Part shown: one piece after another, positions 35,547-45,286 of the stretch
Layout of the letters: every line of letters starts with the position of its first letter
Numbering within the stretch: position 1 is the first letter of the stretch
Source: Kluyveromyces lactis
Lineage: Eukaryota > Ascomycota > Saccharomycetes > Saccharomycetales > Saccharomycetaceae
Direction: 5' to 3'
Length of the DNA stretch: 64,000 nt
Assembly (NCBI RefSeq): GCF_000002515.2
Contig: NC_006042.1
Coordinates: 1,364,001-1,428,000 of the forward strand
Notes under the pieces: generated by a model
Database searches by the model: none
What the model saw: only the letters and a program-made list of their open reading frames with translations
Told to the model about the DNA's origin: nothing
Translations under genes and position numbers: made by a program

Positions 35547-37121
35547 ATGTCAACCTATATAAAAGGCCCAATATGTGGTGTTGACAACTGTAGGAGTCGA
35601 TTATGGCGTATAATAGATGGTAGAAGGACATGTCAGTACGGTCATGTTATGGAAGGTGATGTGGAATTCAATGATGATGAGGATGATGTGAATGCCATGG
35701 GTGTGGTAACTAGAAGGTTGAATCTAACTACAAATGCTACTGGCAACTTTCAGTCAAGTTTAAGTCTTTCTCAATCACAGAGGTCCACACTGGGATCAAA
35801 CAAGACAGAAAAAATATATGGGAAAGATGGACGGTTATTGTTCATCAAGTGTTTCCAGTATATCTTAAGAAAGCAGACTGAGTGGCTTATAGAAAAGGAG
35901 AATTTTCCAAATTCTTACTCAGATCTAGTAAAACTGATATGGACTATGCATTTAAAACACATCGATCCTGTGTTATTTGCGGACAATAACAACGATCGTT
36001 TAAATGGGCATGACAGCGATGAAGCTGGCGACGATGACGACGGCAATAACTATCCAGTTTCGGGAAAAAGGAATGAAGTGGGAAGGCTGAAGTTGTCCAT
36101 GCTATCCAGCATATCTATACATTATTTGGCATGTCTACATTTGGGGTTGCCAATATTTACAAACGATATTCTTCGATGGATATGCGTGGATGGATTACCG
36201 TATTTCAGATCTCACCATATACTACCGAAGGAATGGCAGGATAAACTACCAAATTACTACCTACTAATCCTTGACGGTGGGAAACCACCGTGCGAACTAC
36301 AACTTCAGCATAAAGTGGCACAATGTGCCCAGATAATTAATTTTAAAACGCATTTCCGGTCCGTTATACCGGCGCCTGTACTACTACTCAGACTTACCTT
36401 GATAGAAAGACTCCCTGGGGAGTTCTACTTCTATTCTAAGCGACTACTGCACCTATTATACGACAATCTAGAAATTCCAATCCTAACATATGAGGATAAT
36501 CATTACCGCAGACCGCACCAATACACCGATATCAAAATTTGTAGCGTATTCATCGCGGCAGTTAAACTTCAACTTTTGGCGGACCAACAATCCAAAGCTG
36601 ATAACTTCGATGCAAACTTCGCATCTGGATGGCTCAATATGATGAAAAGAACTGATGAAAACCCGAAGGACAAATTTTCAAAGGCCAAACTTATCTTCAA
36701 AATGACATACTCACCTGCATCTTCACTAGTCGACAGCAACTCCGAGATACAATCGGCTGCCAATACGACACAGTATTTGGATTGGATAGAAAAAAATCTA
36801 CTCTCTTTGGAAGAAACTCATCTGGAATCAACGCAAACGCTTGATGAGAAAATCGCCAACAGAAAATTGCATAACATTATCCCTTTAAAGGCATCCCCGG
36901 ATCCTTCATCCGGAGATATTGCTTTAATTGAGGACATACAAAGCGGATTATTAGAATTTCAGTCGCTATATGATCGAAATGCGAATCCGGGAAACTATTA
37001 CTCCATATTCGAGATGGTAGACAAGATTACCCGTGACCTTTCTCTACATTTCGGTATCAGCCATGATCAGTTGAGGGCATCCACGGAACATATCATACAA
37101 AATATCGAAGAAACTATGTAG
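35547..37121 (+). CDS. RRN7: RNA polymerase I core factor subunit Rrn7 (TAF1B/TFIIB-like)
   Basis: Subunit of the Pol I core factor (Rrn6-Rrn7-Rrn11), which recruits Pol I to the rDNA promoter. The 524-residue protein starts with a TFIIB-type zinc ribbon. CGVDNC is followed after 19 residues or so by CQYGH, then VMEGDVEFNDDEDD. The rest shows the two degenerate cyclin-fold region expected of Rrn7 (about 100-360), including FIKCFQYILRKQTEWLI and HYLACLHLGLPIF. The length matches S. cerevisiae Rrn7 (514). In S. cerevisiae RRN7 (YJL025W) lies between RNR2 and APS3. Here chromosome VII-type genes are interspersed. Confidence 0.92.
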   Translation: MSTYIKGPICGVDNCRSRLWRIIDGRRTCQYGHVMEGDVEFNDDEDDVNAMGVVTRRLNLTTNATGNFQSSLSLSQSQRSTLGSNKTEKIYGKDGRLLFIKCFQYILRKQTEWLIEKENFPNSYSDLVKLIWTMHLKHIDPVLFADNNNDRLNGHDSDEAGDDDDGNNYPVSGKRNEVGRLKLSMLSSISIHYLACLHLGLPIFTNDILRWICVDGLPYFRSHHILPKEWQDKLPNYYLLILDGGKPPCELQLQHKVAQCAQIINFKTHFRSVIPAPVLLLRLTLIERLPGEFYFYSKRLLHLLYDNLEIPILTYEDNHYRRPHQYTDIKICSVFIAAVKLQLLADQQSKADNFDANFASGWLNMMKRTDENPKDKFSKAKLIFKMTYSPASSLVDSNSEIQSAANTTQYLDWIEKNLLSLEETHLESTQTLDEKIANRKLHNIIPLKASPDPSSGDIALIEDIQSGLLEFQSLYDRNANPGNYYSIFEMVDKITRDLSLHFGISHDQLRASTEHIIQNIEETM

Positions 37122-37626
37122 GACGTCCATGGGGAATTTATACGGAGGTACGTGTGCTTATTGATAGACATTGTGCCAATTGGTCGTTCTTTGTTCTAAA
37201 CGTCACTAAAATTCCGATGGTAGTTTTCACAACCACTGTCGTTTCCACTTTAAACGAACGATTCGTACGGTCTCGTCTATAATAGAAATAAAGGAATTGA
37301 AAAATGATGCAAAAACTTTTCATCAAATGTATAAATATCCAGGACTATAACTTCCATCACCTCTTGCATGATATCCATACGTTGATATTTAATACGTAGT
37401 CGGTCTATTCTAAAACAACTTCCATCATAGGCTCACATAATTGAACTCTTTATTGAATTGTTTTTGTTCGAGCTTCGTTCCCATAATATGCACAAAGAAA
37501 ATAAGGTTTCTTAAGGTTTTTGATTCGTCAGGCATCGTGCATCATTCAGAAACAGTATTTCAATATCAATAGGAATCACACAACGAACCGCGATTCTATT
37601 ATTAGTGGAAAGGCCATAATAAACAA
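37122..37626. other. Intergenic region RRN7-ATF2
   Basis: 505 bases. A short minus-strand frame at 37138-37326 is not credible. No element is recognised. Confidence 0.55.
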
Positions 37627-39180
37627 ATGGGTTCGGTGTGTTTATCATCAAAAAAGTTAGAGCGCGGCCATGCCAGACGTGCTGGTTATGTTGAGGAAGT
37701 CTTATTGATGGAACATCGTCAAAAACTGTACTCGAATTTTGTAGTGCACGGTGAGTTGAAAAGTGCAGCTTCTGAGTTGCAATTGGCCCATGCCCTAAGG
37801 GCTTTGTTTCTAAGGTATCCGATACTTGCTACGACTATCATTCCAGAGTATTGGAACGAAAAAGAGACGTATTATACCAGTGAAGCATTTTACAATAAAC
37901 CGGGACTTGCAGAGGATTACGTTAGTGTAGTAGATCAATTGAAGCTTGAAGATGTGATCATGAACAAGCAACCTGAACATTCCAAATTTTATAACGAGAT
38001 TTTGAATCAATGGGAACATGATGGGTTCAAATACGGAGATGATTTGTCCGTGGTCGTCAGTCAGTACACTTTTTCATGTTGGGATCCAACGAAACCCCAT
38101 TTCAGATTGGTGCTTTTGCCTTCGGCAGATGATAAGAAGGGAGCGAGGGGATTCAAGGATATTCTTTACATCACGAACCATGTTACAAGTGATGGTACTT
38201 CCGGAGCTAATTTATTGGAAGACTTATCGATCGAATTGGGTAAATTTTCTGGAACCAATTTGCAACAGTTAGAGTATCTTTTACATTATGGAAGAGACTA
38301 CGAGCAATTGCCGAAGTTACCAGACCCAATCGAAGAAAAAGTATCTTATGGTGTCAATCCATCGTTTATTGCATCTTTCCTCTTGAGTCAAATGGGAAAG
38401 AAATTGTTGACCAAGAAATGGGACCAACCCATCACTCGTCCTATCGATGCGTCACCCGCTAGTCACATGGCTCACATTATCAAGATTGACCCAACAGGTA
38501 TGCAGAAGATGAGAGCTAGAGTGAAGGACAAGTTGAATGGTAAAGCTACGTTAACGCCCTTCATGCAAGCGTGCTGGTTTGTTAGTTGCTATGAAGCTGG
38601 GTTGTTTGACGATAGAAAATGGAACGAATTTTTCATCAACATGGCAGTTCCTATGAACACTAGACAATATCTACCTGAAGATCCCGAAGTAAGAGATCGT
38701 TTTAGATATGGTACCGTTGTAGGAGGTACCAATTTCAATTTCCTAATCTCTTCTTTTAATATCACAAGTAACCAACAATTCTGGGATCTAACCGAATATT
38801 ACCAACAATGGTTCACGAAAACTAGAGAGGAAGGGCTAGCTACAAAAACATTCGGTACGCTTTTCGCCGATTTTGTTAGCAAATCCAATAATTTGGATAA
38901 GTTAATCAAACAAGATATGATGCATCAGAGAAGAGCATTTGCACTTTTAAGTAACGTCGGTTATCGGCCACAAAAAGCACAAGAGAGCAATCCATTCCAA
39001 CTACAAGACTTGATCTTCTCCCAAGCAGCATGTGAAATGCCGTTCGTGTTTAGTTTGTGTTGTGTCTCTACAGATATCGGTGGTATGTCGCTTACCCTAA
39101 CATGCTGTGAGGAATCAATCTCTCAACAGCAATGGCACAAAATTTGCCAAGTCTTCGAAAAGAACTTGACAACTTTATAA
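37627..39180 (+). CDS. ATF2: Alcohol O-acetyltransferase, Atf2-like
   Basis: Acetyl-CoA-dependent alcohol acetyltransferase that makes acetate esters and can acetylate sterols. The 517-residue protein begins with the RAGYVEEVLLMEHRQKLYSNF region found in Atf proteins. The acyltransferase signature HxxxD is H185-VTS-D189 in ITNHVTSDGTSG. Several aromatic-rich segments follow. No clear transmembrane span is visible; terminal amphipathic helices are known to tether S. cerevisiae Atf1/2 to lipid droplets or ER. The call as ATF2 (not ATF1) follows its place beside ERG1, as in S. cerevisiae YGR177C-YGR175C. In a lineage without the duplication it is equally related to ATF1 and ATF2. Confidence 0.9.
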   Translation: MGSVCLSSKKLERGHARRAGYVEEVLLMEHRQKLYSNFVVHGELKSAASELQLAHALRALFLRYPILATTIIPEYWNEKETYYTSEAFYNKPGLAEDYVSVVDQLKLEDVIMNKQPEHSKFYNEILNQWEHDGFKYGDDLSVVVSQYTFSCWDPTKPHFRLVLLPSADDKKGARGFKDILYITNHVTSDGTSGANLLEDLSIELGKFSGTNLQQLEYLLHYGRDYEQLPKLPDPIEEKVSYGVNPSFIASFLLSQMGKKLLTKKWDQPITRPIDASPASHMAHIIKIDPTGMQKMRARVKDKLNGKATLTPFMQACWFVSCYEAGLFDDRKWNEFFINMAVPMNTRQYLPEDPEVRDRFRYGTVVGGTNFNFLISSFNITSNQQFWDLTEYYQQWFTKTREEGLATKTFGTLFADFVSKSNNLDKLIKQDMMHQRRAFALLSNVGYRPQKAQESNPFQLQDLIFSQAACEMPFVFSLCCVSTDIGGMSLTLTCCEESISQQQWHKICQVFEKNLTTL

Positions 39181-39347
39181 CGTAAATATTCAAAACTTTA
39201 AATAAACCGATGATAATCCTATCACTGGAGCAGAACGCTCAGCGAATATTCCATATGGTCCACATGTAGACATGTGACGAACAAAAAACGAGACAGTGAA
39301 AGAAATCAATCCGGCGTTAAAATCAATCCTCTGTAATGCAGCACACG

Positions 39348-39354
39348 TCGTATA
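39348..39354 (+). promoter_or_regulatory. Sterol-response-type core TCGTATA
   Basis: TCGTATA is the Upc2/Ecm22 sterol regulatory element core and lies about 600 bases before ERG1. A 7-base match has limited weight alone, but the downstream gene is an ergosterol enzyme. Confidence 0.45.
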
Positions 39355-39430
39355 ACAACAGAATACGTGCTCCGAAATGTTATACGGTACGTCTCGTCCG
39401 ATCTAAGCCCTTCACACCTCATCCCATGTC

Positions 39431-39474
39431 TTTTTTTATCGTATTTTATCGTATTTTATCGTATTTTATCGTAT
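39431..39474. repeat. 10-bp tandem repeat (GTATTTTATC) with phased TCGTAT
   Basis: Four copies of TCGTAT start at 39439, 39449, 39459 and 39469, exactly 10 bases apart, in a tandem array of GTATTTTATC. The array then decays into GCATC/TCATC-type sequence. The hexamer is the first six bases of the sterol-response core TCGTATA. Confidence 0.9.
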
Positions 39475-39957
39475 GGCATCGCATCTCATCTCATCTTCTC
39501 GTAAACAGGCTCTCGAAGGAAAAAAAGAAAAAACCACGAATCAAAGCTTTCATAGAATAAGACCACTGGGATCATGACAGTACTACTAATAGAGTCTTAG
39601 CTCTTGAGTGTCTATTGATAGCTTCTACTTGAGAAGCCGCATCTGCTGTTGTTACAGAGGATTATCAATAAACGATTTGTGCAGCTTGACGGATATTCGT
39701 GAGTGCTCGTTCCAGAAAGAGAAAACTAGGAATTGAGAATACATATACAGTGATTATCGCTTTTCGCTTTCAGTTGTATAAATATAAGGGCTAGGTATTT
39801 TGAATTCATTTGATACCTTACTCGTACCATTCGATTGTGATTTTATTTATTTATTGGACTTGTCAATTGTTACCAGCATCAACTAAAGGTTGCGAACGGC
39901 TCAATATTGGTCATATTCTAAACGGGACAAAGAGCGCCTGTTTATATTCAAAACGCT

Positions 39958-41460
39958 ATGAGTGATTCTGTTGACGTTAAAGCTATTCCTAAGGAGCTCC
40001 TTAGTGCTAGCTCAGAAATTGTCTATGATGCCATTGTCGTTGGATGTGGTGTCGTAGGTCCATGTATTGCAACAGGACTTGCAAGAAAGGGTAAGAAAGT
40101 GTTGATTGTTGAAAGAGATTGGACTATGCCAGATCGTATTGTTGGTGAACTAATGCAACCTGGTGGTTTGCGGGCATTGAGAAGCCTCGGTATGATTCAA
40201 GCCATCAATAATATTGATGCTATCCCAGTGACTGGCTACTCTGTGTTCTACAATGGTGAGAAAGTTTCAATCCCATACCCTTACAAGGCCGATACAGCAC
40301 CAGTAGAGAAAATATCGGATTTAGTCTTCGATGGTAATGATAGAGTTATTGAAGATAAAACCGTTCATGTCAAGGATTTCGAAGATGACGACAGGGAAAG
40401 AGGTGTTGGTTTCGTTCACGGTAAGTTCTTACAGAATTTAAGAGATATTGTTGCCAAAGAACCAAATGTGACCCGCCTCCAAGGTAATGTCATTGAGATC
40501 TTGAGAAGCAAAGAAAACGAAGTAGTTGGTGCTAAGGTCGAAATCCCAGGTCGTGGTAAAGAAGACTTCAAAGCACATTTGACTTTTGTATGTGATGGTA
40601 TCTTTTCTCGCTTTAGAAAAGAGCTCTCCCCAGATCATATCCCCTCTGTTGGATCCTCTTTCGTCGGTATGTCTTTGTTCCATGCAAACATTCCATCGAA
40701 GAACCATGGTCATGTTATTCTAGGTACTTCACATATGCCCGTGCTCGTATATCAAATCTCCTCTGAAGAAACAAGAATTCTATGTGCATACAATTCAGCA
40801 AGACTACCTAAAGATATAAAGTCGTGGTTGACTACTGATGTTAAACCATACTTACCTAAATCTTTGTTGCCATCGTTTGATAAAGCGGTTGAAGATGGTA
40901 AATTCAGATCAATGCCAAACTCTTACCTACCAGCAAAGCAAAATACTGTCACCGGATTATGCGTCATCGGAGATGCCTTGAATATGAGACATCCTTTGAC
41001 TGGTGGTGGGATGGCTGTTGGCTTGAACGACGTTGCTCTACTAATCAAGACTGTTGGTGATTTAGATTTCTCAGACAGAGAGACTGTCCTTGATGAATTA
41101 CTAGAATACCATTTCGAAAGAAAGCAATATGACAGTGTCATCAATGTACTATCCATCGCTTTATACTCATTGTTTGCTGCAGACAACAGAAACTTACAAG
41201 TATTACAAAGAGGTTGTTTCAAATATTTCGAAAGAGGTGGAGACTGTATTAGATTGCCAGTAAGTTTCTTGGCTGGTGTTCTTCCAAAACCGTTCTTGTT
41301 GACCAAGGTGTTTTTCTCAGTGGCATTGTACTCCATATATGTTAACTTCCAAGAAAGAGGCATTTTGGGATCCCCTCTGGCATTATTAGAGGCATTTGCT
41401 ATCCTATTTACAGCTGCAAAAGTGTTTACTCCTTACTTGTTCAAAGAATTGATAGGTTAA
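39958..41460 (+). CDS. ERG1: Squalene epoxidase (squalene monooxygenase)
   Basis: FAD-dependent monooxygenase that oxidises squalene to 2,3-oxidosqualene in ergosterol synthesis; it is the target of terbinafine-type allylamines. It acts at the ER and lipid droplets. The 500-residue protein has the dinucleotide-binding VVGCGVVGPCIATGLARKGK motif near residues 27-46. Next is DRIVGELMQPGGLRALRSLGM, and the GD motif GDALNMRHPLTGGGMAVGLND starts near residue 338. Hydrophobic C-terminal segments (for example VFFSVALYSIYVNF and LEAFAILFTAAKVF) anchor the membrane side. Length matches S. cerevisiae Erg1 (496). The ATG at 39958 gives the conserved start. Confidence 0.97.
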   Translation: MSDSVDVKAIPKELLSASSEIVYDAIVVGCGVVGPCIATGLARKGKKVLIVERDWTMPDRIVGELMQPGGLRALRSLGMIQAINNIDAIPVTGYSVFYNGEKVSIPYPYKADTAPVEKISDLVFDGNDRVIEDKTVHVKDFEDDDRERGVGFVHGKFLQNLRDIVAKEPNVTRLQGNVIEILRSKENEVVGAKVEIPGRGKEDFKAHLTFVCDGIFSRFRKELSPDHIPSVGSSFVGMSLFHANIPSKNHGHVILGTSHMPVLVYQISSEETRILCAYNSARLPKDIKSWLTTDVKPYLPKSLLPSFDKAVEDGKFRSMPNSYLPAKQNTVTGLCVIGDALNMRHPLTGGGMAVGLNDVALLIKTVGDLDFSDRETVLDELLEYHFERKQYDSVINVLSIALYSLFAADNRNLQVLQRGCFKYFERGGDCIRLPVSFLAGVLPKPFLLTKVFFSVALYSIYVNFQERGILGSPLALLEAFAILFTAAKVFTPYLFKELIG

Positions 41461-42039
41461 TGTGGTTGCTGAAATCCATCCGCCAAAGAAATTCAAAGAT
41501 AGAAATATAAACTAATGATAATAATAGACTTCTGAGAGTAAAAAAGTAGCTTCAGATTATTTGATCCTACATTCTCTCATAATGACTTTTTTTTGCCTTC
41601 GCTTTTATCTATACATGTGATGAACGCATCTGACAGAGATGTTGAGGATACTAACTTATTCAATTTTAATATATACATGTGTGTAGTAAGCAACTCCTGG
41701 GCCACACCACCTGTAGTTTTTTACCGTAATAATCTCGCTTGTTCTATCCGCCTACAGACTCCTTCATGGGCTGTACTAATCCATGTTCTCTCGACAAAGC
41801 TGTCCTACGTTGCGCTTCTTCAAACCACTAACGGTGATTATTTGTATATATATGTTAGTTGTTACCCGCACATATTAGCTTATGGCTAAAGCCTCTGGAA
41901 AAAGTAATTATAACGGAGCTAACCTTTAAAAGTAGACAGAGATGTGGAGCAACGCTGAGTTTACACTCTTGATGAGACAGTTAAGAGCCGTATCACACCA
42001 GTGAAGCGTTGCATTTATCACGTTTATTTATTTTTTAGC
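41461..42039. other. Intergenic region ERG1-CBP4
   Basis: 579 bases. A TACTAAC branch-site-like heptamer occurs at 41649-41655, followed by an AG at about 41688-41689. No matching 5' splice site or exon was found, so it is taken as chance. A 98-codon frame at 41593-41889 starts at TTG and is not credible. Confidence 0.5.
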
Positions 42040-42471
42040 ATGGAGTCTTCGGGTTTTTTACGCTGGGGTAAAGTTTTCGCTGCAGGAGGCAGTATTATAT
42101 TAACTGGTGTGCTTTTATTCAAATATACAACACCAACCGATGAGCAACTCCTTCAAGCATTATCACCGGAGTTGAGGCTACAGTATGAGAGAGAGAGGAA
42201 TCTACGTCAAGCTGAGCAGCAAGAACTAATGAAAGTTGTACAGCAAACCATGAAGAGTAAAGATCCTATTTGGAAAACAGGAACGGTCGATTCACCATGG
42301 GAAAGAAATGGAACTCAAGCCACTAAGGACCAGTTCCAAAGATTGAAGGCAGATCAAGTTCAGAAGGAAGAGTTGGAACGGATCAGACAGGAATTGGATA
42401 AGATTAGAATGGAGAGTCTGGACCAAACAGATATGATCGTTTCCAAAAAGAGCTGGTGGAGTCTGTGGTAA
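42040..42471 (+). CDS. CBP4: Cytochrome bc1 assembly factor Cbp4
   Basis: Inner-membrane chaperone that with Cbp3-Cbp6 receives newly made cytochrome b during complex III assembly. The 143-residue protein has one N-terminal membrane span (about residues 6-26), followed by the conserved [20 protein letters not shown] and [17 protein letters not shown]. The charged helical tail ends SWWSLW. The frame can be extended upstream to a GTG at 42001, but the ATG at 42040 gives the conserved [13 protein letters not shown] start. S. cerevisiae Cbp4 is about 170 residues. It is downstream of ERG1 as in S. cerevisiae (YGR174C-YGR175C). Confidence 0.94.
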   Translation: MESSGFLRWGKVFAAGGSIILTGVLLFKYTTPTDEQLLQALSPELRLQYERERNLRQAEQQELMKVVQQTMKSKDPIWKTGTVDSPWERNGTQATKDQFQRLKADQVQKEELERIRQELDKIRMESLDQTDMIVSKKSWWSLW

Positions 42472-42797
42472 ATGCTGGTATTCTACGTTTCGATATCGGA
42501 TTTCTCTCGAAACCGAGTTTAGAGCTCAATTTGCATTATTTTTTCCTCAAACTTTATGGCGGAAACCAATCCATCCACGTTGATGAATCGGTTATCTGAA
42601 AGTTACTTTACTAACCGCCTGTAGATATTATTTATCGTTGTTTTCGAAATCAATGGAGTGTATATAATTTTTCCATGAGTTTCGACTTTATTTATTCATA
42701 TGATATTATTATAATCCACTATTAACTATTATGCTGCAAGGCCTATCAACATTAATATGACATTGGCGTTAAGATAGCGGGGTTATTTTCTGATTTA
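42472..42797. other. Convergent gap CBP4 / APS3
   Basis: 326 bases between two converging genes. A TACTAAC heptamer (42609-42615) followed by GTAG sits here without any visible exon partner and is considered chance. Confidence 0.5.
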
Positions 42798-43436
42798 TCA
42801 TTGATGTGACCCCCAAGCACTGAAATTTGAATAACTGAACGCCTGGAACGCCTCAGAGATTCGATTCCCTGCTAGTTTGGTGAAAGAATTTTCACTTTCA
42901 TTAGCGTTATTCAATTCATCTACAGCACTTACGATTTTCCTTACATTGGTCTCTATCACCAATCCACCTTGGATAATCTCTTCAAGTACACTTTCCAATG
43001 TTTGCCAATTGAAGATTAAGTCTAGCTCATTCACTTCTTCGAAACATTTATCCAATGCCTCTACAAACGTTTGAATCAAATCTAAGATTGCTAGTTCTGA
43101 TTCTTGTTCATCAACTATAAATGTGAAGTATAACGTGGCGTAGTTCTTGTATATGATTTGAATATCTTCGTTATCACCTGAGTCCATTAATAAAGATGGA
43201 GGAGTTACTAAGAAAGATGACTGCACCTGACTGTTACGCTGAGATATAAGTTCATATACTTGCTGTAATAAAAGCGTTTGCTTTTCAACCTCTACAGGTG
43301 TATAAAATTTTATCAATCTTGGTTGACATTTCTTGTTAACTGTTGCATTTGGATCATCATTAAATGTTAGTAAAGCTTGATTTCTAGGGTATTGCTTGGT
43401 AACACTTTACATACATATTAATACTGCATGAATCAT
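42798..43436 (-). CDS. APS3: AP-3 adaptor complex small subunit sigma3 (two exons)
   Basis: Sigma subunit of the AP-3 adaptor, which sorts cargo such as alkaline phosphatase and Vam3 from the Golgi to the vacuole. Exon 1 is 43415-43436 (MIHAVLI plus one base), and exon 2 is 42798-43339. Joined, they give a 187-residue protein whose start, MIHAVLIFNKKCQPRLIKFY, matches the sigma-adaptin N-terminus. It continues with SSFLVTPPSLL, YKNYATLYFTFIVDEQESELAILDL and NWQTLESVLEEI. The unspliced frame has only a TTG start in exon 2. S. cerevisiae APS3 also carries an intron near its 5' end and is 194 residues. In S. cerevisiae APS3 neighbours RRN7. Confidence 0.96.
43340..43414 (-). other. APS3 spliceosomal intron (75 nt)
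   Basis: On the minus strand it begins GTATGT (43414-43409), has the branch site TACTAAC (43372-43366) and ends CAACAG (43345-43340). Splicing completes a Phe codon and yields the conserved sigma-adaptin start. Confidence 0.95.
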
Positions 43437-43808
43437 GACTGGCCGTTGCCAATTGGTCTGTGCTTGTCTGTTATCAAAGGCAAGTTATTGAACTACCTTG
43501 TTCAATGATATCTATCTACTATTCTTCGCAAAATATACTTGTAACTTCTCATCATCATTTTAACTTATTTCAATTGAATTGGCACTTTCGATTTTCAAAT
43601 GTTGGATTCATGCTGAGAATTGTAAAGATGGGTTTTCTGTACAATAAAAGAAAACGAGTAAGAAACACATCGAGAGCCGTTAGTGAAACCTTACCGATAC
43701 TATTGAATTTGCATTGAATGAATCGAAATGCTATAGTGGATTCAGTTTATGAAATAGGTAGCAACGCTTGATAAAAAAATTGAGTGCTCAATAAATTATT
43801 GAATAATG
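43437..43808. other. Intergenic region APS3 to tRNA-Gly
   Basis: 372 bases containing the APS3 promoter. An 85-codon plus-strand frame at 43460-43717 is not credible. Nothing else is recognised. Confidence 0.55.
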
Positions 43809-43813
43809 AAAAA
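43809..43813 (-). terminator. Pol III terminator (T5) of tRNA-Gly
   Basis: A run of five T on the minus strand, three bases after the tRNA 3' end. A second run of seven lies near 43773-43779. Confidence 0.8.
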
Positions 43814-43816
43814 GAA

Positions 43817-43887
43817 TGCATCGGCCGGGAATCGAACCCGGGGCCCAACGATGGCAACGTTGGATTTTACCACTAAACCACCGATGC
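43817..43887 (-). tRNA. tRNA-Gly (anticodon GCC), no intron
   Basis: 71 bases on the minus strand. Acceptor GCATCGG pairs with CCGATGC, and the discriminator is A. The A box TGGTTTAGTGG and T arm GGTTCGATTCC are intact. The anticodon loop centres on GCC within TTGCCAT. It closely matches the S. cerevisiae tRNA-Gly(GCC) body from memory. Confidence 0.97.
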
Positions 43888-44289
43888 CTAGTATTTGTTG
43901 ATGTCTGTTGTACTAAGTTTGGGGTACAGTAACGTAATGATAATCATGCGACTACATATATGCTCCGTGTGACAAGTACTTGGACAGTGGTTCATATTAG
44001 TAAGTAAATCACTCTGGGGAACTTCCAAACATATCTTCCAATAACGCGGTAAATCGCAGGAAAGGAGAGGTTGTGAAACGGGCTGAAACAATAGTTATCT
44101 ATCCCTTCCATTGCTGCTCGATGTGAAGGAATGTTTCTTCCTCATATTGAAAAAAAAAACTAATGATTTGAAGCTTTAGCATAAACTGAAATATCCATTG
44201 GCAATCTACAATTAACAGCTATAATCTATCATCCAGGCCCCTCTGAACATTGCATCGGATCAATAATCTATCATAGAACACATTAAGAT
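43888..44289. other. Intergenic region tRNA-Gly to TIM13
   Basis: 402 bases holding the TIM13 promoter. A poly-A run near 44151 and no other recognised element. Confidence 0.55.
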
Positions 44290-44595
44290 ATGGCTTTAAC
44301 TTCGATCTTTGGTGGTAGCTCTTCATCATCTGGTACCCCAGCCACATCCAGTCCTAGCGATGTCAAGACCCAACTTAAATCTCAAATCTCTCAAGAATTA
44401 GCCATCGCCAATGCTACCGAGTTAGTTAACAAAGTCACTGAGAACTGTTTTGAGAAATGTCTGAATGCTCCATATGCTGCTTCTCAAGATAACTGCGTCG
44501 ACCAATGTTTGGCTAAATATATGAGAAGTTGGAATGCCATTTCAAAGGCTTACATTAACAGAATTCAGCAAGCTTCGGTTAACGGTGAAATCTAA
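44290..44595 (+). CDS. TIM13: Mitochondrial intermembrane-space chaperone Tim13
   Basis: Small TIM protein that forms a hexamer with Tim8 and escorts Tim23 and other hydrophobic precursors across the intermembrane space. The 101-residue protein carries the twin CX3C motif (C53-FEK-C57 and C69-VDQ-C73) separated by 11 residues. The N-terminus is Ser/Gly-rich, and flanking helices are typical of the family. Length is near S. cerevisiae Tim13 (105). The motif set and place beside QCR9 (as in YGR181W-YGR183C) support Tim13 over other small TIMs. Confidence 0.95.
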   Translation: MALTSIFGGSSSSSGTPATSSPSDVKTQLKSQISQELAIANATELVNKVTENCFEKCLNAPYAASQDNCVDQCLAKYMRSWNAISKAYINRIQQASVNGEI

Positions 44596-45286
44596 GGGGC
44601 GCAACTTTTGAGATAAAAGAAGTTATTTAATGCTCTGATTCATTACAAGCTACATGTATATAGATTTGTATAATGTTATATTCGCGTCTTACGTATAATC
44701 ATACATTATGAATGCTATTTCATACCCGTCGAATAAATTCAGGTATATATATATAAACAAAAGTACGGTATTGGTACACAAATAATGGGTAATTCTTTTT
44801 TATTATCGTATAGACATGATTAATACACAGAAACAGCACAAACAATACATTGTATTTAAATACAATTGAGCCGCATATGTGATTGATTGATGAGATTTCA
44901 AATAAGTGAGTTGAAAATAAATAGGAGTAGAGGGAAAAACAGCTAACAACAAATAAGATGAACATCAATGCGCAGATATTCACGCTTTATGGTCATATAT
45001 GTTTTACCCTTTTTATCTCTTGAATCGAGTGAGATTCCGATAGCGAAAAGGATGAATGTTATGAAAATCTGAGAACATCATTCCAAAGTTGATGTCCTAG
45101 GCCTGGTAGACGTATGGAGTGCCGGATAGATAAATGTTTCCCGACAGTAGCGTATCCACATTTTTAAAATATGTTTTGAAGTGACGGTATATTCTAAGAA
45201 GTAAAATAATTGAACAAAAGCATCAATGAAAAGACACTTAAAAGTATAATGATGAGAAATGATATAATTCAAATGTCAAAAGAAAC
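44596..45286. other. Convergent gap TIM13 / QCR9
   Basis: 691 AT-rich bases between converging genes. A few hydrophobic minus-strand frames are chance frames, and no RNA signature was seen. Confidence 0.55.

Larger units (their letters stand above)
39181..39957. other. ERG1 upstream region
   Basis: 777 bases between ATF2 and ERG1, both on the plus strand. It contains a sterol-response core and a phased repeat, listed separately. Several small frames are spurious. Confidence 0.6.

Noticed and set aside
41649-41655. TACTAAC heptamer in the ERG1-CBP4 gap
   Set aside because: No 5' splice site or coding exon around it. It could in principle belong to a 5' UTR intron of CBP4, but nothing supports this.
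41593-41889. 98-codon frame after ERG1
   Set aside because: No ATG at its start, poor composition, and no recognisable motif.
42609-42615. TACTAAC branch-site-like heptamer after CBP4
   Set aside because: No GTATGT partner or downstream exon in a matching frame. The CBP4 frame is already complete.
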